NCBI GenBank assembly: GCA_023336205.1
Contig: JALQCR010000014.1
Span: forward strand, 98,978 to 162,977
Source of the DNA: Pseudanabaena sp. Salubria-1
Lineage (GTDB): Bacteria > Cyanobacteriota > Cyanobacteriia > Pseudanabaenales > Pseudanabaenaceae
Direction of reading: 5' to 3'
DNA length: 64,000 bases
Under the pieces are notes generated by a model. The model was given only the letters and a program-made list of their open reading frames with translations, was not told the DNA's origin and searched no databases. Positions 57,201 to 63,900 of the stretch are shown in pieces. The position numbers and the translations under genes were made by a program. Position 1 is the first letter of the stretch. The number at the start of each line of letters is the position of its first letter.

Positions 57201-57795
57201 CGAACTAGACAACGCCGTACTAGAAGCCTACGGATGGGAAGACTTGAAACCATCTTCTCTCTCTCAGACCACTGATAGCCCCCCTAGCCCCCCAATTCTG
57301 GGGGGAACCGAACCTTCCAATCAGTCAAAGTCCCCCAGTATTGGGGGATTTAGGGGGCTTGACAACCTATCGGGTGAAAGTCTCACCGAAATCATCCTCG
57401 ATCGCCTAGTCACCCTGAACGCCCAACGCGCCGAAGAAGAACGTAACGGACACATACGCTGGCTCCGTCCCGAATACCAAGCACCCAACGAAGTCCGCAC
57501 CCAAACCATCATCGAAGGTGTTGGTGAAAGCGAGGAAATTGCGATCGCCCCAGCCGAAATCAAAACCTTTCCCAAACAACCCAAAGACCAACTCGCCGCC
57601 ATTCGCGACCTCCTCCGCACCAGCAACAACCCTTGGACGATCGCCCAAATCGCCGCCCAATTTAAAAACGGGGGCAAAAATAAAAGCGCAATTTCCGAAA
57701 ATCTCGAACGCCTTGAATGGTTCGGCATTTTACTCTGCCATCAAGACGGACAAATCCAATACTGGCAACATCTCGAAACCCAACAAGCAAGTTGA
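54223..57795 (+). CDS. Type IIG-like (MmeI-type) restriction-modification protein
   Basis: A 1190-residue single-chain restriction-methylation protein. The N-terminal PD-(D/E)XK nuclease has Asp75 and Glu85-Ala-Lys87 (FIDFHKEGYFLIEAKQG). A helical linker leads to an adenine methyltransferase with motif I DPACGSGNF (from Asp405) and motif IV NPPF (Asn577). The target-recognition part (about 590-930) has a gap in similarity to other members. The C-terminal helical region includes residues 1019-1046, which come from an intergenic repeat translated in frame. Composition changes at about 55960 and 57000, suggesting mosaic origin. It neighbours two toxin-antitoxin pairs. Confidence 0.88.
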   Translation: MDDRDRTNIQGFLAKWQGSQGNERANYQTFFDDLCVALGVERPIPKGTVKGDPFCFDKEITVFHKDRKETSNFIDFHKEGYFLIEAKQGSNSSKQSTPRRGTDGYSRMMEKAFYQAQSYTLFLTNKPPFLMTCDIGSHFELWMSFSGNYGGYGAREVIAIERLLDEKIFDRFVAIFSDPQSLNPEKYRARVTREVAGTLAKLAKWLEEQGKEPQEVANFLMRCIFTMFAEDVRLLQGEIFTRALQERWIPEPSRFKSEIEDLWKVMNTGGKFNFDAIPQFNGSFFANAIAFDLPREQLEVLYEAAQKDWREVEPAIFGTLLERALEKKERSRLGAHYTPRSYVERLVRPVVMEPLREEWLLVETEVNRLLVLKDGQEEPTKAQRDKAGVEIRAFLERLQGVRILDPACGSGNFLYVTLDLIKTLEQEVQMRLLDVLGKVTTDLLEEFDPRLAGRKQVNPSQFLGIEINPRAAAIAELVIWIGYLQWHFKRYGTTPPPEPILQDFHNIEFRDAVLAYDGRELDVDAKTGKVRSRWGGRTMRHPVTGEDVPDPSDQVPIYRYVNPRPAVWQEADYIVSNPPFIGKSRRRTALGDEYLECLFKAYPQMPDGADFVMYWWFHAINIIKQNKLKRFGFITTNSITQILNRQVISENIKDDSEYEIVWAIPDHPWVDTEGSAAVRIAMTVVGKREGKQPTLVRVIREERQDEDTANLTFEYQNVGFIHSNLRGGAKLDQAKSLQANPSICSVGLVLFGKGFLVDESKRNQIEPDVCHPFLSGRDLINGVLTDWVIDFYPLDESQAQRKAPLAFQHLLEYVKPQRDESRDSGSRKKWWRFGRDKTEMRAAIQKLERYIVTLEVSKYRNFFFVSSDVRPDHKLIVIAIDDAYHLGILSSSTHICWALARGAQLGPTPVYVKSICFDPFPFPDATLEQKEKIRQLGERLDRHRKQVQTQHPEITITGMYNLLEKLRKGEDFTDKDREYNNKALVSTLKQIHDELDNAVLEAYGWEDLKPSSLSQTTDSPPSPPILGGTEPSNQSKSPSIGGFRGLDNLSGESLTEIILDRLVTLNAQRAEEERNGHIRWLRPEYQAPNEVRTQTIIEGVGESEEIAIAPAEIKTFPKQPKDQLAAIRDLLRTSNNPWTIAQIAAQFKNGGKNKSAISENLERLEWFGILLCHQDGQIQYWQHLETQQAS
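57278..57359. repeat. CCCCAATTCTGGGG-type repeat embedded in frame in the RM gene
   Basis: The same two-hairpin unit as at 8835-8906 and 60574-60643, here inside coding sequence. It encodes SPPSPPILGGTEPSNQS and SPSIGGFRGL without a stop. The host protein reads on normally on both sides (DLKPSSLSQTT before, SGESLTEIILDRLV after). Confidence 0.9.
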
Positions 57796-57799
57796 AAAG

Positions 57800-58040
57800 A
57801 GATCAATCCCCCTTAAAAAGGCTACCTTGTACACACAAGTCGGACTTACCCCCTTTAATTCCCCCTTGCAAAGGGGGAAGACTAGAAATCTTGTTCCCTC
57901 CCCTTTGCAAGGGGAGGGTTAGGGTGGGGTAATTTCTTTGATTTCACGCACAAGCTGACTTTTGTGTACACCGTAGCTTAAAAAGGGGGGAGAATTTTCT
58001 TCTTCCCCCTTTTTAAGGGGGGCTGGGGGGATCTCCTAGT
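57800..58040. repeat. Repeat cluster with copy D of the GTGTACAC element
   Basis: Copy D spans 57821-57977 (GCTACCTTGTACACACAAGT to complement) and contains, in place of the CCCCAATTCTGGGG unit, a CCCCCTTGCAAAGGGGGAAG / CCCCTTTGCAAGGGG pair. It is bracketed by CCCCCTTAAAAAG and TTAAAAAGGGGGG, as copies A and B are. Confidence 0.78.
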
Positions 58041-58054
58041 ACTATTGATCGCGA

Positions 58055-59263
58055 TTATTTTCTAAATCTCCAAACCCTAATCAACAAAGTCCCCACCGTA
58101 ATCGCCCCACATAAAATCGTCAAAATCCAATTCTTAGGAGCCCAAGCCATCGCACCCAGATAATTAGAACCGATCGCAATGGTATGTACTGCCGCTAATA
58201 TCAACGCGGGAACCGAGAGCAAATGCACATAGCGCCAAGCTTTACCGAGTTTGCTCATCATCCAATCGGAACTGGTGAGAGCAGCGGGAGCCATCAGTGC
58301 GATCGCGATCGCACCAATCCAAATAGAGATTTGATGCTGCGGAATCATAAAGGATAAAGCATCAAAGTTCCATTGAAAAGTATGCTCAACCTTATGGAAA
58401 GTATGGGCAAGGGATAGAACAAATGCACCGATTCCGATCGCACGACGATAGGTCATTAAGACTGAAAAAGACTTGAAAATCTGGCTGAGCGGACGAGCGG
58501 CGAGGGCAAGGATTAGCAAAATTAAACCAGCATGACCTGTGTAATCCACCATATCGCTAGTTCGCAATAGCGTTAAAATGCCGATGGTGAGCGTAATCCA
58601 GCCACCCATGCGGAATAATTGACTACGGCGATCGCGACTTAATAAACCTGCAAATACACCAATACCCAGCATTGAGGGTAATGTTCCCAATCCAAACGCC
58701 AACATCGTTAGCGCCCCCTGCGTCATGTTACTAGTTTCAGCTGCCTTGATTTGAGCAGTGTAGAGAAACCCACAGGGAATCAATCCCCATGTCATACCTA
58801 ATAAAGCAGGTGTCAATGGATGAGAATGCAGCGATAATTTCATCATTGCATTGCTAAGACGTTGATGCAGACCCACCTGAGCCATAGGATTGAGAAAAGG
58901 AATATTTGGCAAACCTTCAGGCTTAATCTGCACAATTCCCATCCACACCAGAAGCATACCCGTCAAAATCGCTAGCCACCGCCGCAGATCGCTTTCTAAA
59001 CCTGCTAACTGTCCACCCGCAACTAATACCGACCCGATCGCCCCAATAGCAGCCCCTGCGATCGCATAACTCAAAATTCTGCCAAGGTTTAGCAATGTAT
59101 GAAAATACAAATGCTGTTGCCAATTTTTGGGATTTTTTTTAGGATTATCCTTGCTTTCTTTATCTGAAAGCGAGAAAGCAACAGCCAAGGGGCCGCACAT
59201 GCCTACACAATGACCAAAACTTCCCAAGAATCCTAAAGCGGCAACAAGCAGTAAATCTAACAT
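58055..59263 (-). CDS. UreH/DsbD-like membrane protein fused to a ferric-reductase-like domain
   Basis: A 402-residue membrane protein with about 11 helices. The N-terminal half is a UreH/SafE-type transporter (FLGSFGHCVGMCGPLAVAF with a CVGMC motif, TWGLIPCGFLYTAQIKA, FGLGTLPSMLGIG), similar to copper- and cytochrome-assembly-associated exporters. The C-terminal half has five helices with paired His (SLAHTFHKVEHTF, RYVHLLSVPALILAAVHTI) like YedZ/ferric-reductase haem-binding cores. The fusion suggests transmembrane electron or metal transfer. It is the last gene of a minus-strand run with a Cu/Zn SOD and cytochrome c6. Confidence 0.78.
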   Translation of the reverse strand: MLDLLLVAALGFLGSFGHCVGMCGPLAVAFSLSDKESKDNPKKNPKNWQQHLYFHTLLNLGRILSYAIAGAAIGAIGSVLVAGGQLAGLESDLRRWLAILTGMLLVWMGIVQIKPEGLPNIPFLNPMAQVGLHQRLSNAMMKLSLHSHPLTPALLGMTWGLIPCGFLYTAQIKAAETSNMTQGALTMLAFGLGTLPSMLGIGVFAGLLSRDRRSQLFRMGGWITLTIGILTLLRTSDMVDYTGHAGLILLILALAARPLSQIFKSFSVLMTYRRAIGIGAFVLSLAHTFHKVEHTFQWNFDALSFMIPQHQISIWIGAIAIALMAPAALTSSDWMMSKLGKAWRYVHLLSVPALILAAVHTIAIGSNYLGAMAWAPKNWILTILCGAITVGTLLIRVWRFRK

Positions 59264-59296
59264 TATTTATTTATAGCGCTTTGCACTGAATTATTA

Positions 59297-59325
59297 TTAA
59301 AAGTGTTGCTTAGCAACACTTTTAA
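59297..59325. repeat. Core-only remnant of the AAGTGTTG/CAACACTT repeat
   Basis: TTAAAAGTGTTGCTTAGCAA followed by CACTTTTAA, the core of the 17036/33742/62722 family without the outer arms. It is preceded by AGCGCTTTGCACTGAA, which resembles that family's tail. Confidence 0.65.
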
Positions 59326-59334
59326 CATCCCCAA

Positions 59335-59790
59335 CTATCTGCCCACATTGGTTGTAAAAGTTAATTCAAACGGCTGAAAATCTTCACCATCTCTTGCCGA
59401 ACCACTTAACTTAAGCTCATATCTACCAATTTGTGGAAAAGTCACTGTCATACTCGGTAACCCCAAATAACGCTCGATAATTGCCAAAGGATTAGCAACT
59501 GTAAATTGAATATTGCGATCGCTAAGCGATCGCACTTCCAGACGGCAATTACATTTTCTATAGGGAATGAGTTCGCCGCCGCGTCTAGTGAGAGCAATCC
59601 AAATGGTAGTTTTTTTGCCAACAATAGGGCGATCGTTGGGCTCGATATGAATTGTACCCCCAACTTCTTGTGATGTTCTCACTTCATGGGTAATGCGAAC
59701 AGGTGATGAAAATTGGGCTAAATGTGAATCATTGATACTAGAAGCAGGGGATAAATGCAAATTTAAGAGGATAGAAGCTACTTCAAACAT
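59335..59790 (-). CDS. Secreted or periplasmic protein of unknown function
   Basis: A 151-residue, mostly beta protein, Ig-like in character (GKKTTIWIALTRRGGELIPYRKCNCRLEVRS ... FPQIGRYELKLSGSARDGEDFQPFELTFTTNV). The CNC pair could bind a metal. The N-terminus is weakly hydrophobic (MFEVASILLNLHLSPASS), so export is uncertain. It lies 20 bp after the Cu/Zn SOD gene and 71 bp before the fusion-transporter gene, and probably forms an operon with both. No family recognised with confidence. Confidence 0.6.
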   Translation of the reverse strand: MFEVASILLNLHLSPASSINDSHLAQFSSPVRITHEVRTSQEVGGTIHIEPNDRPIVGKKTTIWIALTRRGGELIPYRKCNCRLEVRSLSDRNIQFTVANPLAIIERYLGLPSMTVTFPQIGRYELKLSGSARDGEDFQPFELTFTTNVGR

Positions 59791-59810
59791 TGATTAACGA
59801 TACTTCTTAA

Positions 59811-60467
59811 TTATTGAGGTTTGACAACGCCACAAGCAATCCGAGTTTTATAATCAACATTCGGAATCGTCGATTTCCCATTTGCGCCTGCATGAATGAC
59901 GATCGCAGTACCGCCTTGCTTTAGTAAAGAGTTGGGTCCCATACCCAGAGTTAATTTTGACATGTTTGCCGTTAAAGTTCCTGTCCCATCCAGCTTAACC
60001 ATGATATTTGGCAAATCACCCGCAGGCTTATGTTGATCAGATCCATGCTTCATCTCCTCATGTTTGTCATGAATATGATGGTGATGTTTGTTATGCATAT
60101 GATTAAGCCCGTGATCGTGGGAATTATCCATAGGCGATCGCTTTGGATCAAAATGAGCGCCTGCTGATTTGAAGTCTGGCGCTTCACATTTACCATTTTC
60201 ATGTAAATGCACCATATGCTCTCCTTGAGAGAGTTTCTGAACTTGCAGGGTTACTTTTACGCCTGAGTCAGATTGGCTAAAAGTTGCAGTTCCCACCAGT
60301 TCACCCTTGGCATTAAAAATCCGTGAACTGGCGCTGGGTTTTACGGTTTCAGCTATAGCCGCATTAATGCTGGTCAAGGATGTAATTGTGACATATGACA
60401 AAAAAACTGCATACTTAGAAGCAAACTTAGCCTGCAATTGATATTGGCACTTATTTGCATGAATCAT
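59811..60467 (-). CDS. Exported Cu/Zn-superoxide-dismutase-family protein with a His-rich loop
   Basis: A 218-residue protein with an N-terminal signal (VFLSYVTITSLTSINAAIA). The Cu/Zn-SOD signature HMVHLHENGKCEAPDFKSAGAHFDP has the copper His residues and the disulfide Cys. A 30-residue His-rich insertion follows (SHDHGLNHMHNKHHHHIHDKHEEMKH), then VIHAGANGKSTIPNVDYKTRIACGVV with the second Cys. The catalytic Arg is present in the last block. The His-rich loop may store or acquire copper in the periplasm. Upstream of the secreted protein and the membrane fusion, downstream of petJ. Confidence 0.93.
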   Translation of the reverse strand: MIHANKCQYQLQAKFASKYAVFLSYVTITSLTSINAAIAETVKPSASSRIFNAKGELVGTATFSQSDSGVKVTLQVQKLSQGEHMVHLHENGKCEAPDFKSAGAHFDPKRSPMDNSHDHGLNHMHNKHHHHIHDKHEEMKHGSDQHKPAGDLPNIMVKLDGTGTLTANMSKLTLGMGPNSLLKQGGTAIVIHAGANGKSTIPNVDYKTRIACGVVKPQ

Positions 60468-60518
60468 GGGATCTGTTATCTCTCATTTTAAAAAAGTGAT
60501 CAAATAATGTGGTTTTCT

Positions 60519-60643
60519 ACAAGCTAAGCCACGCCATGCGCGGCTTAGCTTGTGTTTGAGAGGTTTTGCTTTAGCCCCCCCTAGCCCCCCAATTCTGGGG
60601 GGAACCAGATTAAAGTCCCCCAGAATTGGGGGATTTAGGGGGC
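60519..60643. repeat. Hairpin and CCCCAATTCTGGGG unit between petJ and the SOD gene
   Basis: ACAAGCTAAGCC-ACGCCATGCGC-GGCTTAGCTTGT (60519-60554) is a strong stem. The second unit (60574-60643) is the two-hairpin G-run repeat. Both lie downstream of petJ on the minus strand and probably insulate it from the SOD gene. Confidence 0.8.
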
Positions 60644-60711
60644 AGAAAAATTGGCTTTAGCCGAAAAACTTATATGCATTAACTGCTCAAACACGCTCTT
60701 AGCTTACATAT

Positions 60712-61053
60712 TTATCCTTTAGCCCAACCGTTCTGAGATTGTTCAAGTACATAGTTGGCAACTAGATCAATTTCTGTGGGTTTAAGTTTTGACCTAAAGG
60801 CAGGCATTGCACCCTTACCTCTGGAAACTTGCAAAGAAATTGCTTCTACGGTGTTCTTGCCGTATTTTTCTAAGGCATCTGCCTTTAAAGTCTTAGAGGC
60901 GATTACGTTGTTGCGACCACCTGCGTGACATTGAGCACAGTTATTGTTAAAGATTTTTGCGCCTGGAGATACCTCTGCAAATGCTGGTTGCCCGAAAGCA
61001 AGACTCACCAACATAGTTAAGGCGATCGCAAGAATAGAAAAAATGCGTTTCAT
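60712..61053 (-). CDS. petJ: Cytochrome c6
   Basis: A 113-residue precursor of the lumenal electron carrier between cytochrome b6f and photosystem I. Signal peptide (residues 1-27, KRIFSILAIALTMLVSLAFGQPAFA). The haem motif CAQCH has Cys39, Cys42 and His43; the Met ligand is Met83 in GKGAMPAFRSKL. Length and C-terminal VANYVLEQSQNGWAKG fit. It can replace plastocyanin when copper is scarce, which fits the copper theme of the neighbouring SOD. No plastocyanin gene is seen here. Confidence 0.97.
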   Translation of the reverse strand: MKRIFSILAIALTMLVSLAFGQPAFAEVSPGAKIFNNNCAQCHAGGRNNVIASKTLKADALEKYGKNTVEAISLQVSRGKGAMPAFRSKLKPTEIDLVANYVLEQSQNGWAKG

Positions 61054-61447
61054 AGTTATTTAGTCCTTAAATATTCACGAAAAATAAGGGCAAAGCTATA
61101 GCTGATGCCCTACGCGGCTTAGCCGCAAAGTCGAGTTGAATTTTAGTCTGAATGTATGATGACGGTATTTGCTCTGGCAGTCAAAAGACAGCCTGTCTAA
61201 CAAGAAATTTTAGAAACAATCCTAGATTGATACTCAAAATTAGAATTGTAGAGCTTCGTGCTGCAACTCTAATTTTGGGTATAGTTAGGACTTACGCAAA
61301 TCAACCAAGAACTAAAGTTCTTGGCTCAAAGCTCAAGTCAGTTAAAACTGACTAAAGAAAGCCTCAAACTAACCTGTTTCAACAGGTTTAAGCTTTTAGC
61401 CCGCAATTTATTGCAGGGCAGATGTGTAAGTCCTAATAGTAATCAAT
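61054..61447. other. petJ-ccdA divergent gap
   Basis: A 394-bp region between petJ and ccdA. It contains the petJ promoter region (not resolved), an inverted pair TCAAAATTAGAATTGTAGAG / TGCAACTCTAATTTTGGG at about 61233-61280, and the four-hairpin element at 61285-61436. No gene is seen. Confidence 0.6.
61285..61436. repeat. Compact element with four hairpins and terminal inverted repeats
   Basis: Ends TTAGGACTTAC (61285-61295) and GTAAGTCCTAA (61426-61436). Inside are four consecutive small hairpins: CCAAGAAC-TAAA-GTTCTTGG, AGTCAGTT-AA-AACTGACT, AACCTGTT-TC-AACAGGTT, and GCCCGCAA-TTTA-TTGC(A)GGGC. It could be a MITE or a structured RNA of a lost element. It lies directly before ccdA. Confidence 0.75.
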
Positions 61448-62194
61448 ATGCTGCAATTTTTCGATACCTTTTTTCGATCGCTACCGAACTGGTTTTACCA
61501 ACTTGAACAATGGGCTGATGCCTTAGTGAATAGCCAACTTAATCAAGCGTCATGGACAAGTGTCGGCGTAGTGTTCTTGGCAGGGCTTGTTACTAGCCTT
61601 ACCCCTTGTACCCTATCTATGTTGCCACTCACAATTGGTTATATCGGCGGCTATGAATCCAAAAGCACTTGGAAATCTGCCTTGCAATCAGCTTGGTTTT
61701 GTCTCGGTTTTGCGATCGCCCTTACAGGTTTTGGACTAGCGGCTGCATTACTTGGCAAAATTTATGGACAGACAGCTTGGGGTTGGTCGGTAGTAATGGG
61801 AGTTATTGCGATCGCGATGGGATTACAACTGCTGGAAGTGATTTCTTTCCGTTTGCCCAGCTTCGGTAATTGGGAAATATCCCAAAATTTGCCAACAGGA
61901 CTGCGATCGCTATTAATCGGCTTATCCTTTGGGTTTGTGGCTTCGCCTTGCAGTACACCTGTGTTAGTGACATTGTTGGCTTGGGTATCAGGCTCAGGAA
62001 ATCTATTAGTGGGTACAGAGTTTTTGCTAGCCTATGCGATCGGTTCCGTATTACCCCTAGCGATCGCAGGTACATTTACAGGGCTCATCAAACAGTTTCT
62101 AGAACTTCGCCGTTGGTCGAGCTGGCTCAATTGGGGAAGTGGGCTTATTCTAATTGGATTTGGTACACTTTCCATTTTGAGCAAAATAGCCTAG
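61448..62194 (+). CDS. ccdA: Cytochrome c biogenesis protein CcdA
   Basis: A 248-residue membrane protein with six helices that carries electrons from thioredoxin to the lumenal face for haem ligation to c-type cytochromes. Two conserved cysteine motifs (SLTPCTLSMLPLTIGYIGGY and VASPCSTPVLVTLLAW) lie in the first and fourth helices. It fits beside petJ, whose product needs haem attachment. Start ATG 61448; the partner genes ccs1/ccsA are not in this window. Preceded by a four-hairpin repeat. Confidence 0.95.
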   Translation: MLQFFDTFFRSLPNWFYQLEQWADALVNSQLNQASWTSVGVVFLAGLVTSLTPCTLSMLPLTIGYIGGYESKSTWKSALQSAWFCLGFAIALTGFGLAAALLGKIYGQTAWGWSVVMGVIAIAMGLQLLEVISFRLPSFGNWEISQNLPTGLRSLLIGLSFGFVASPCSTPVLVTLLAWVSGSGNLLVGTEFLLAYAIGSVLPLAIAGTFTGLIKQFLELRRWSSWLNWGSGLILIGFGTLSILSKIA

Positions 62195-62196
62195 CT

Positions 62197-62634
62197 CTAT
62201 TTCAGCCATTCCTGATCAAATTTTGTCCAAAGACGGAGTAATCTTGGCTCAACCTCACTATCAAGTAGAACGGATTGGACGATCGAACGGATTTTTAATA
62301 GATCTCCGAAACTAGCGCGAATGAAGATTTTGCCAGAGGCTACAGCCCTTTCGAGAGTGGATTTACCAAACATGATGTTGCGTAAAGCTAGTCCAGTACT
62401 TTCAAAATCATTTAGTGCGTCAGGCTCAGCAGTGGAAATTGTAATTTGCAATTCTTGGTCGTCTGCGGTCTGGACATGGATGCGAGTATTATCGATCGCA
62501 ATCGTTGCAGATTTACCAGCGGCAATGCGAATGATTGTTGACCATGTTTCACCTTGGCGATCACGCAAAATCTCGATTAACTCTAAAAGCATAGATGAGA
62601 GTAGTTCTGTGCGAGGTGATTGCGAGTCAGGCAT
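62197..62634 (-). CDS. Hypothetical protein, SCP2-like pattern
   Basis: A 145-residue soluble protein. ILRDRQGETWSTIIRIAAGKSATIAID and ALRNIMFGKSTLERAVASGKIFIRASFGDLLKIRSIV resemble SCP2/sterol-carrier-like lipid-binding proteins, where one helix pair covers a beta sheet. ATG 62634 is chosen over the 62670 start because the extension lacks support. It is convergent with ccdA, two bases apart. Function not known. Confidence 0.6.
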   Translation of the reverse strand: MPDSQSPRTELLSSMLLELIEILRDRQGETWSTIIRIAAGKSATIAIDNTRIHVQTADDQELQITISTAEPDALNDFESTGLALRNIMFGKSTLERAVASGKIFIRASFGDLLKIRSIVQSVLLDSEVEPRLLRLWTKFDQEWLK

Positions 62635-62721
62635 GGTTATATTTGCTTCAAATTGGCTAAAAAGATGCAAAGATTATAGAATTATTAGATGTCATCTTTT
62701 GTGCAAATATGATGCTTTATG

Positions 62722-62796
62722 ATCGAACGAATCAATAAATCTTTTGAAAGTGTTGCAAAGCAACACTTTCAAAAGATTTATTGATTCGAGTTTGAG
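62722..62796. repeat. Copy of the AAGTGTTG/CAACACTT dispersed repeat
   Basis: Frame GATCGAACGAATCAATAAAT ... GATTCGAGTTTGAGCTCTGC around AAAGTGTTGCAAAGCAACACTTT. Related to 17036 and 33742 copies, with different outer arms. Confidence 0.8.
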
Positions 62797-62826
62797 CTCT
62801 GCAAGTATCACAAGGTTAATTTACAG

Positions 62827-63453
62827 ATGAAATTGTTTTTGCATTCTCTAACGATCGCAATAGGGCTGTCCTGTATTGCGATCGCTCCTGTCTCATCGGA
62901 AACAATCGCTAACTCTAAACAGTTTGGAGTCGCACCTCCAGCCTGTGAAGGAGAAGCGCAGCTTTACCTAAACATCTGTGCTTCTAGATGGGCGAAAACA
63001 GCGGATTTCTTGCGATCGCTAATTTATGAAGAAGTTTATAGGCGGATACCTGAAGCTAGGCAATCTCAGCTCAAAGCGGTCGAAAAAACTTGGAATTCCT
63101 ATCGAGATATCCATTGTCAGGAGCTGAGCGCCCCATTTCGGGAAGGCTCAATTTATCCTCTCCTATATTTTAGTTGTCGAGCGCGAGTGACTAATTCTCG
63201 CATTGCTGATTTGCAAGGAACTAACATCTCTCAAATCACTTCAGATTTGACTACTCAACGTCTAGCTAAACTCCTGAAGAATGAAGAGATGATAAATTCT
63301 GCTGGTCAACGTAAATGGCTGCAATATCAAGCACAGCAATGCCAGTTTGAGTCATTAGGTTCCACCGAAACCTCGCGATCGGTAAAACAATGTCGCGATC
63401 GCCTAGCCGAAGGTCGTCTACTGGAAATAGAAGCAATGCTTAGAATTCGATAA
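62827..63453 (+). CDS. Exported LprI/DUF1311-type protein
   Basis: A 208-residue protein with a signal peptide (LFLHSLTIAIGLSCIAIAPVSS). It carries two DUF1311-like units, each with WxxYRDxxC-type motifs: first CEGEAQLYLNICASRWAKTADFL...LKAVEKTWNSYRDIHCQ, second SAGQRKWLQYQAQQCQFE. The family includes lysozyme inhibitors of Mycobacterium (LprI), but the function here is unknown. Signal and cysteines suggest the periplasm. Confidence 0.8.
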   Translation: MKLFLHSLTIAIGLSCIAIAPVSSETIANSKQFGVAPPACEGEAQLYLNICASRWAKTADFLRSLIYEEVYRRIPEARQSQLKAVEKTWNSYRDIHCQELSAPFREGSIYPLLYFSCRARVTNSRIADLQGTNISQITSDLTTQRLAKLLKNEEMINSAGQRKWLQYQAQQCQFESLGSTETSRSVKQCRDRLAEGRLLEIEAMLRIR

Positions 63454-63486
63454 AATTCCTGTTAGATGTGTCGTAATGTGCCACAT

Positions 63487-63858
63487 CTAACGCCTTTCCC
63501 ATACTAATATGATTGCAGTACCAAGAGCGTAAGCCAAGATATCTTTCCAATCAAAAGTAGTCCCTATAATAGTAGCCAAAATCCTGTTCTGTCTTAGTCC
63601 TAGTATATCGACGAGATTGAGATACTGCAATCCCTCGATCGCACAAGCAAATCCAAACACAGATAGAGCTGCTACATTTGCGCGAACCTTCCAAAATGAT
63701 TTGACAAAGCAATAAATCAAAATAACTACTAATACATCTCCAACAAAAGGACGAATAAACTGATCGTTGATAAATAGTGCGATAAAAACCTCTATTAAAA
63801 AAAGTACAACAGTTAAGTAGAAGTATTTTTGATTAAAAGTGAGTCTATTAGTAAACAT
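63487..63858 (-). CDS. DUF2809 membrane protein
   Basis: A 123-residue protein with four hydrophobic helices. The segment FVGDVLVVILIYCFVKSF, the AIEGLQYLNLVDILGLRQNRILATIIGTTFDWKDILAYALGTAIIL signature and the length match DUF2809. Function unknown. It reads toward the centre of the window and ends 30 bp from the LprI-like stop. Confidence 0.88.
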   Translation of the reverse strand: MFTNRLTFNQKYFYLTVVLFLIEVFIALFINDQFIRPFVGDVLVVILIYCFVKSFWKVRANVAALSVFGFACAIEGLQYLNLVDILGLRQNRILATIIGTTFDWKDILAYALGTAIILVWERR

Positions 63859-63900
63859 GTATGGATAGTATTTATGAACAATTTTACACCCAAAATATCA

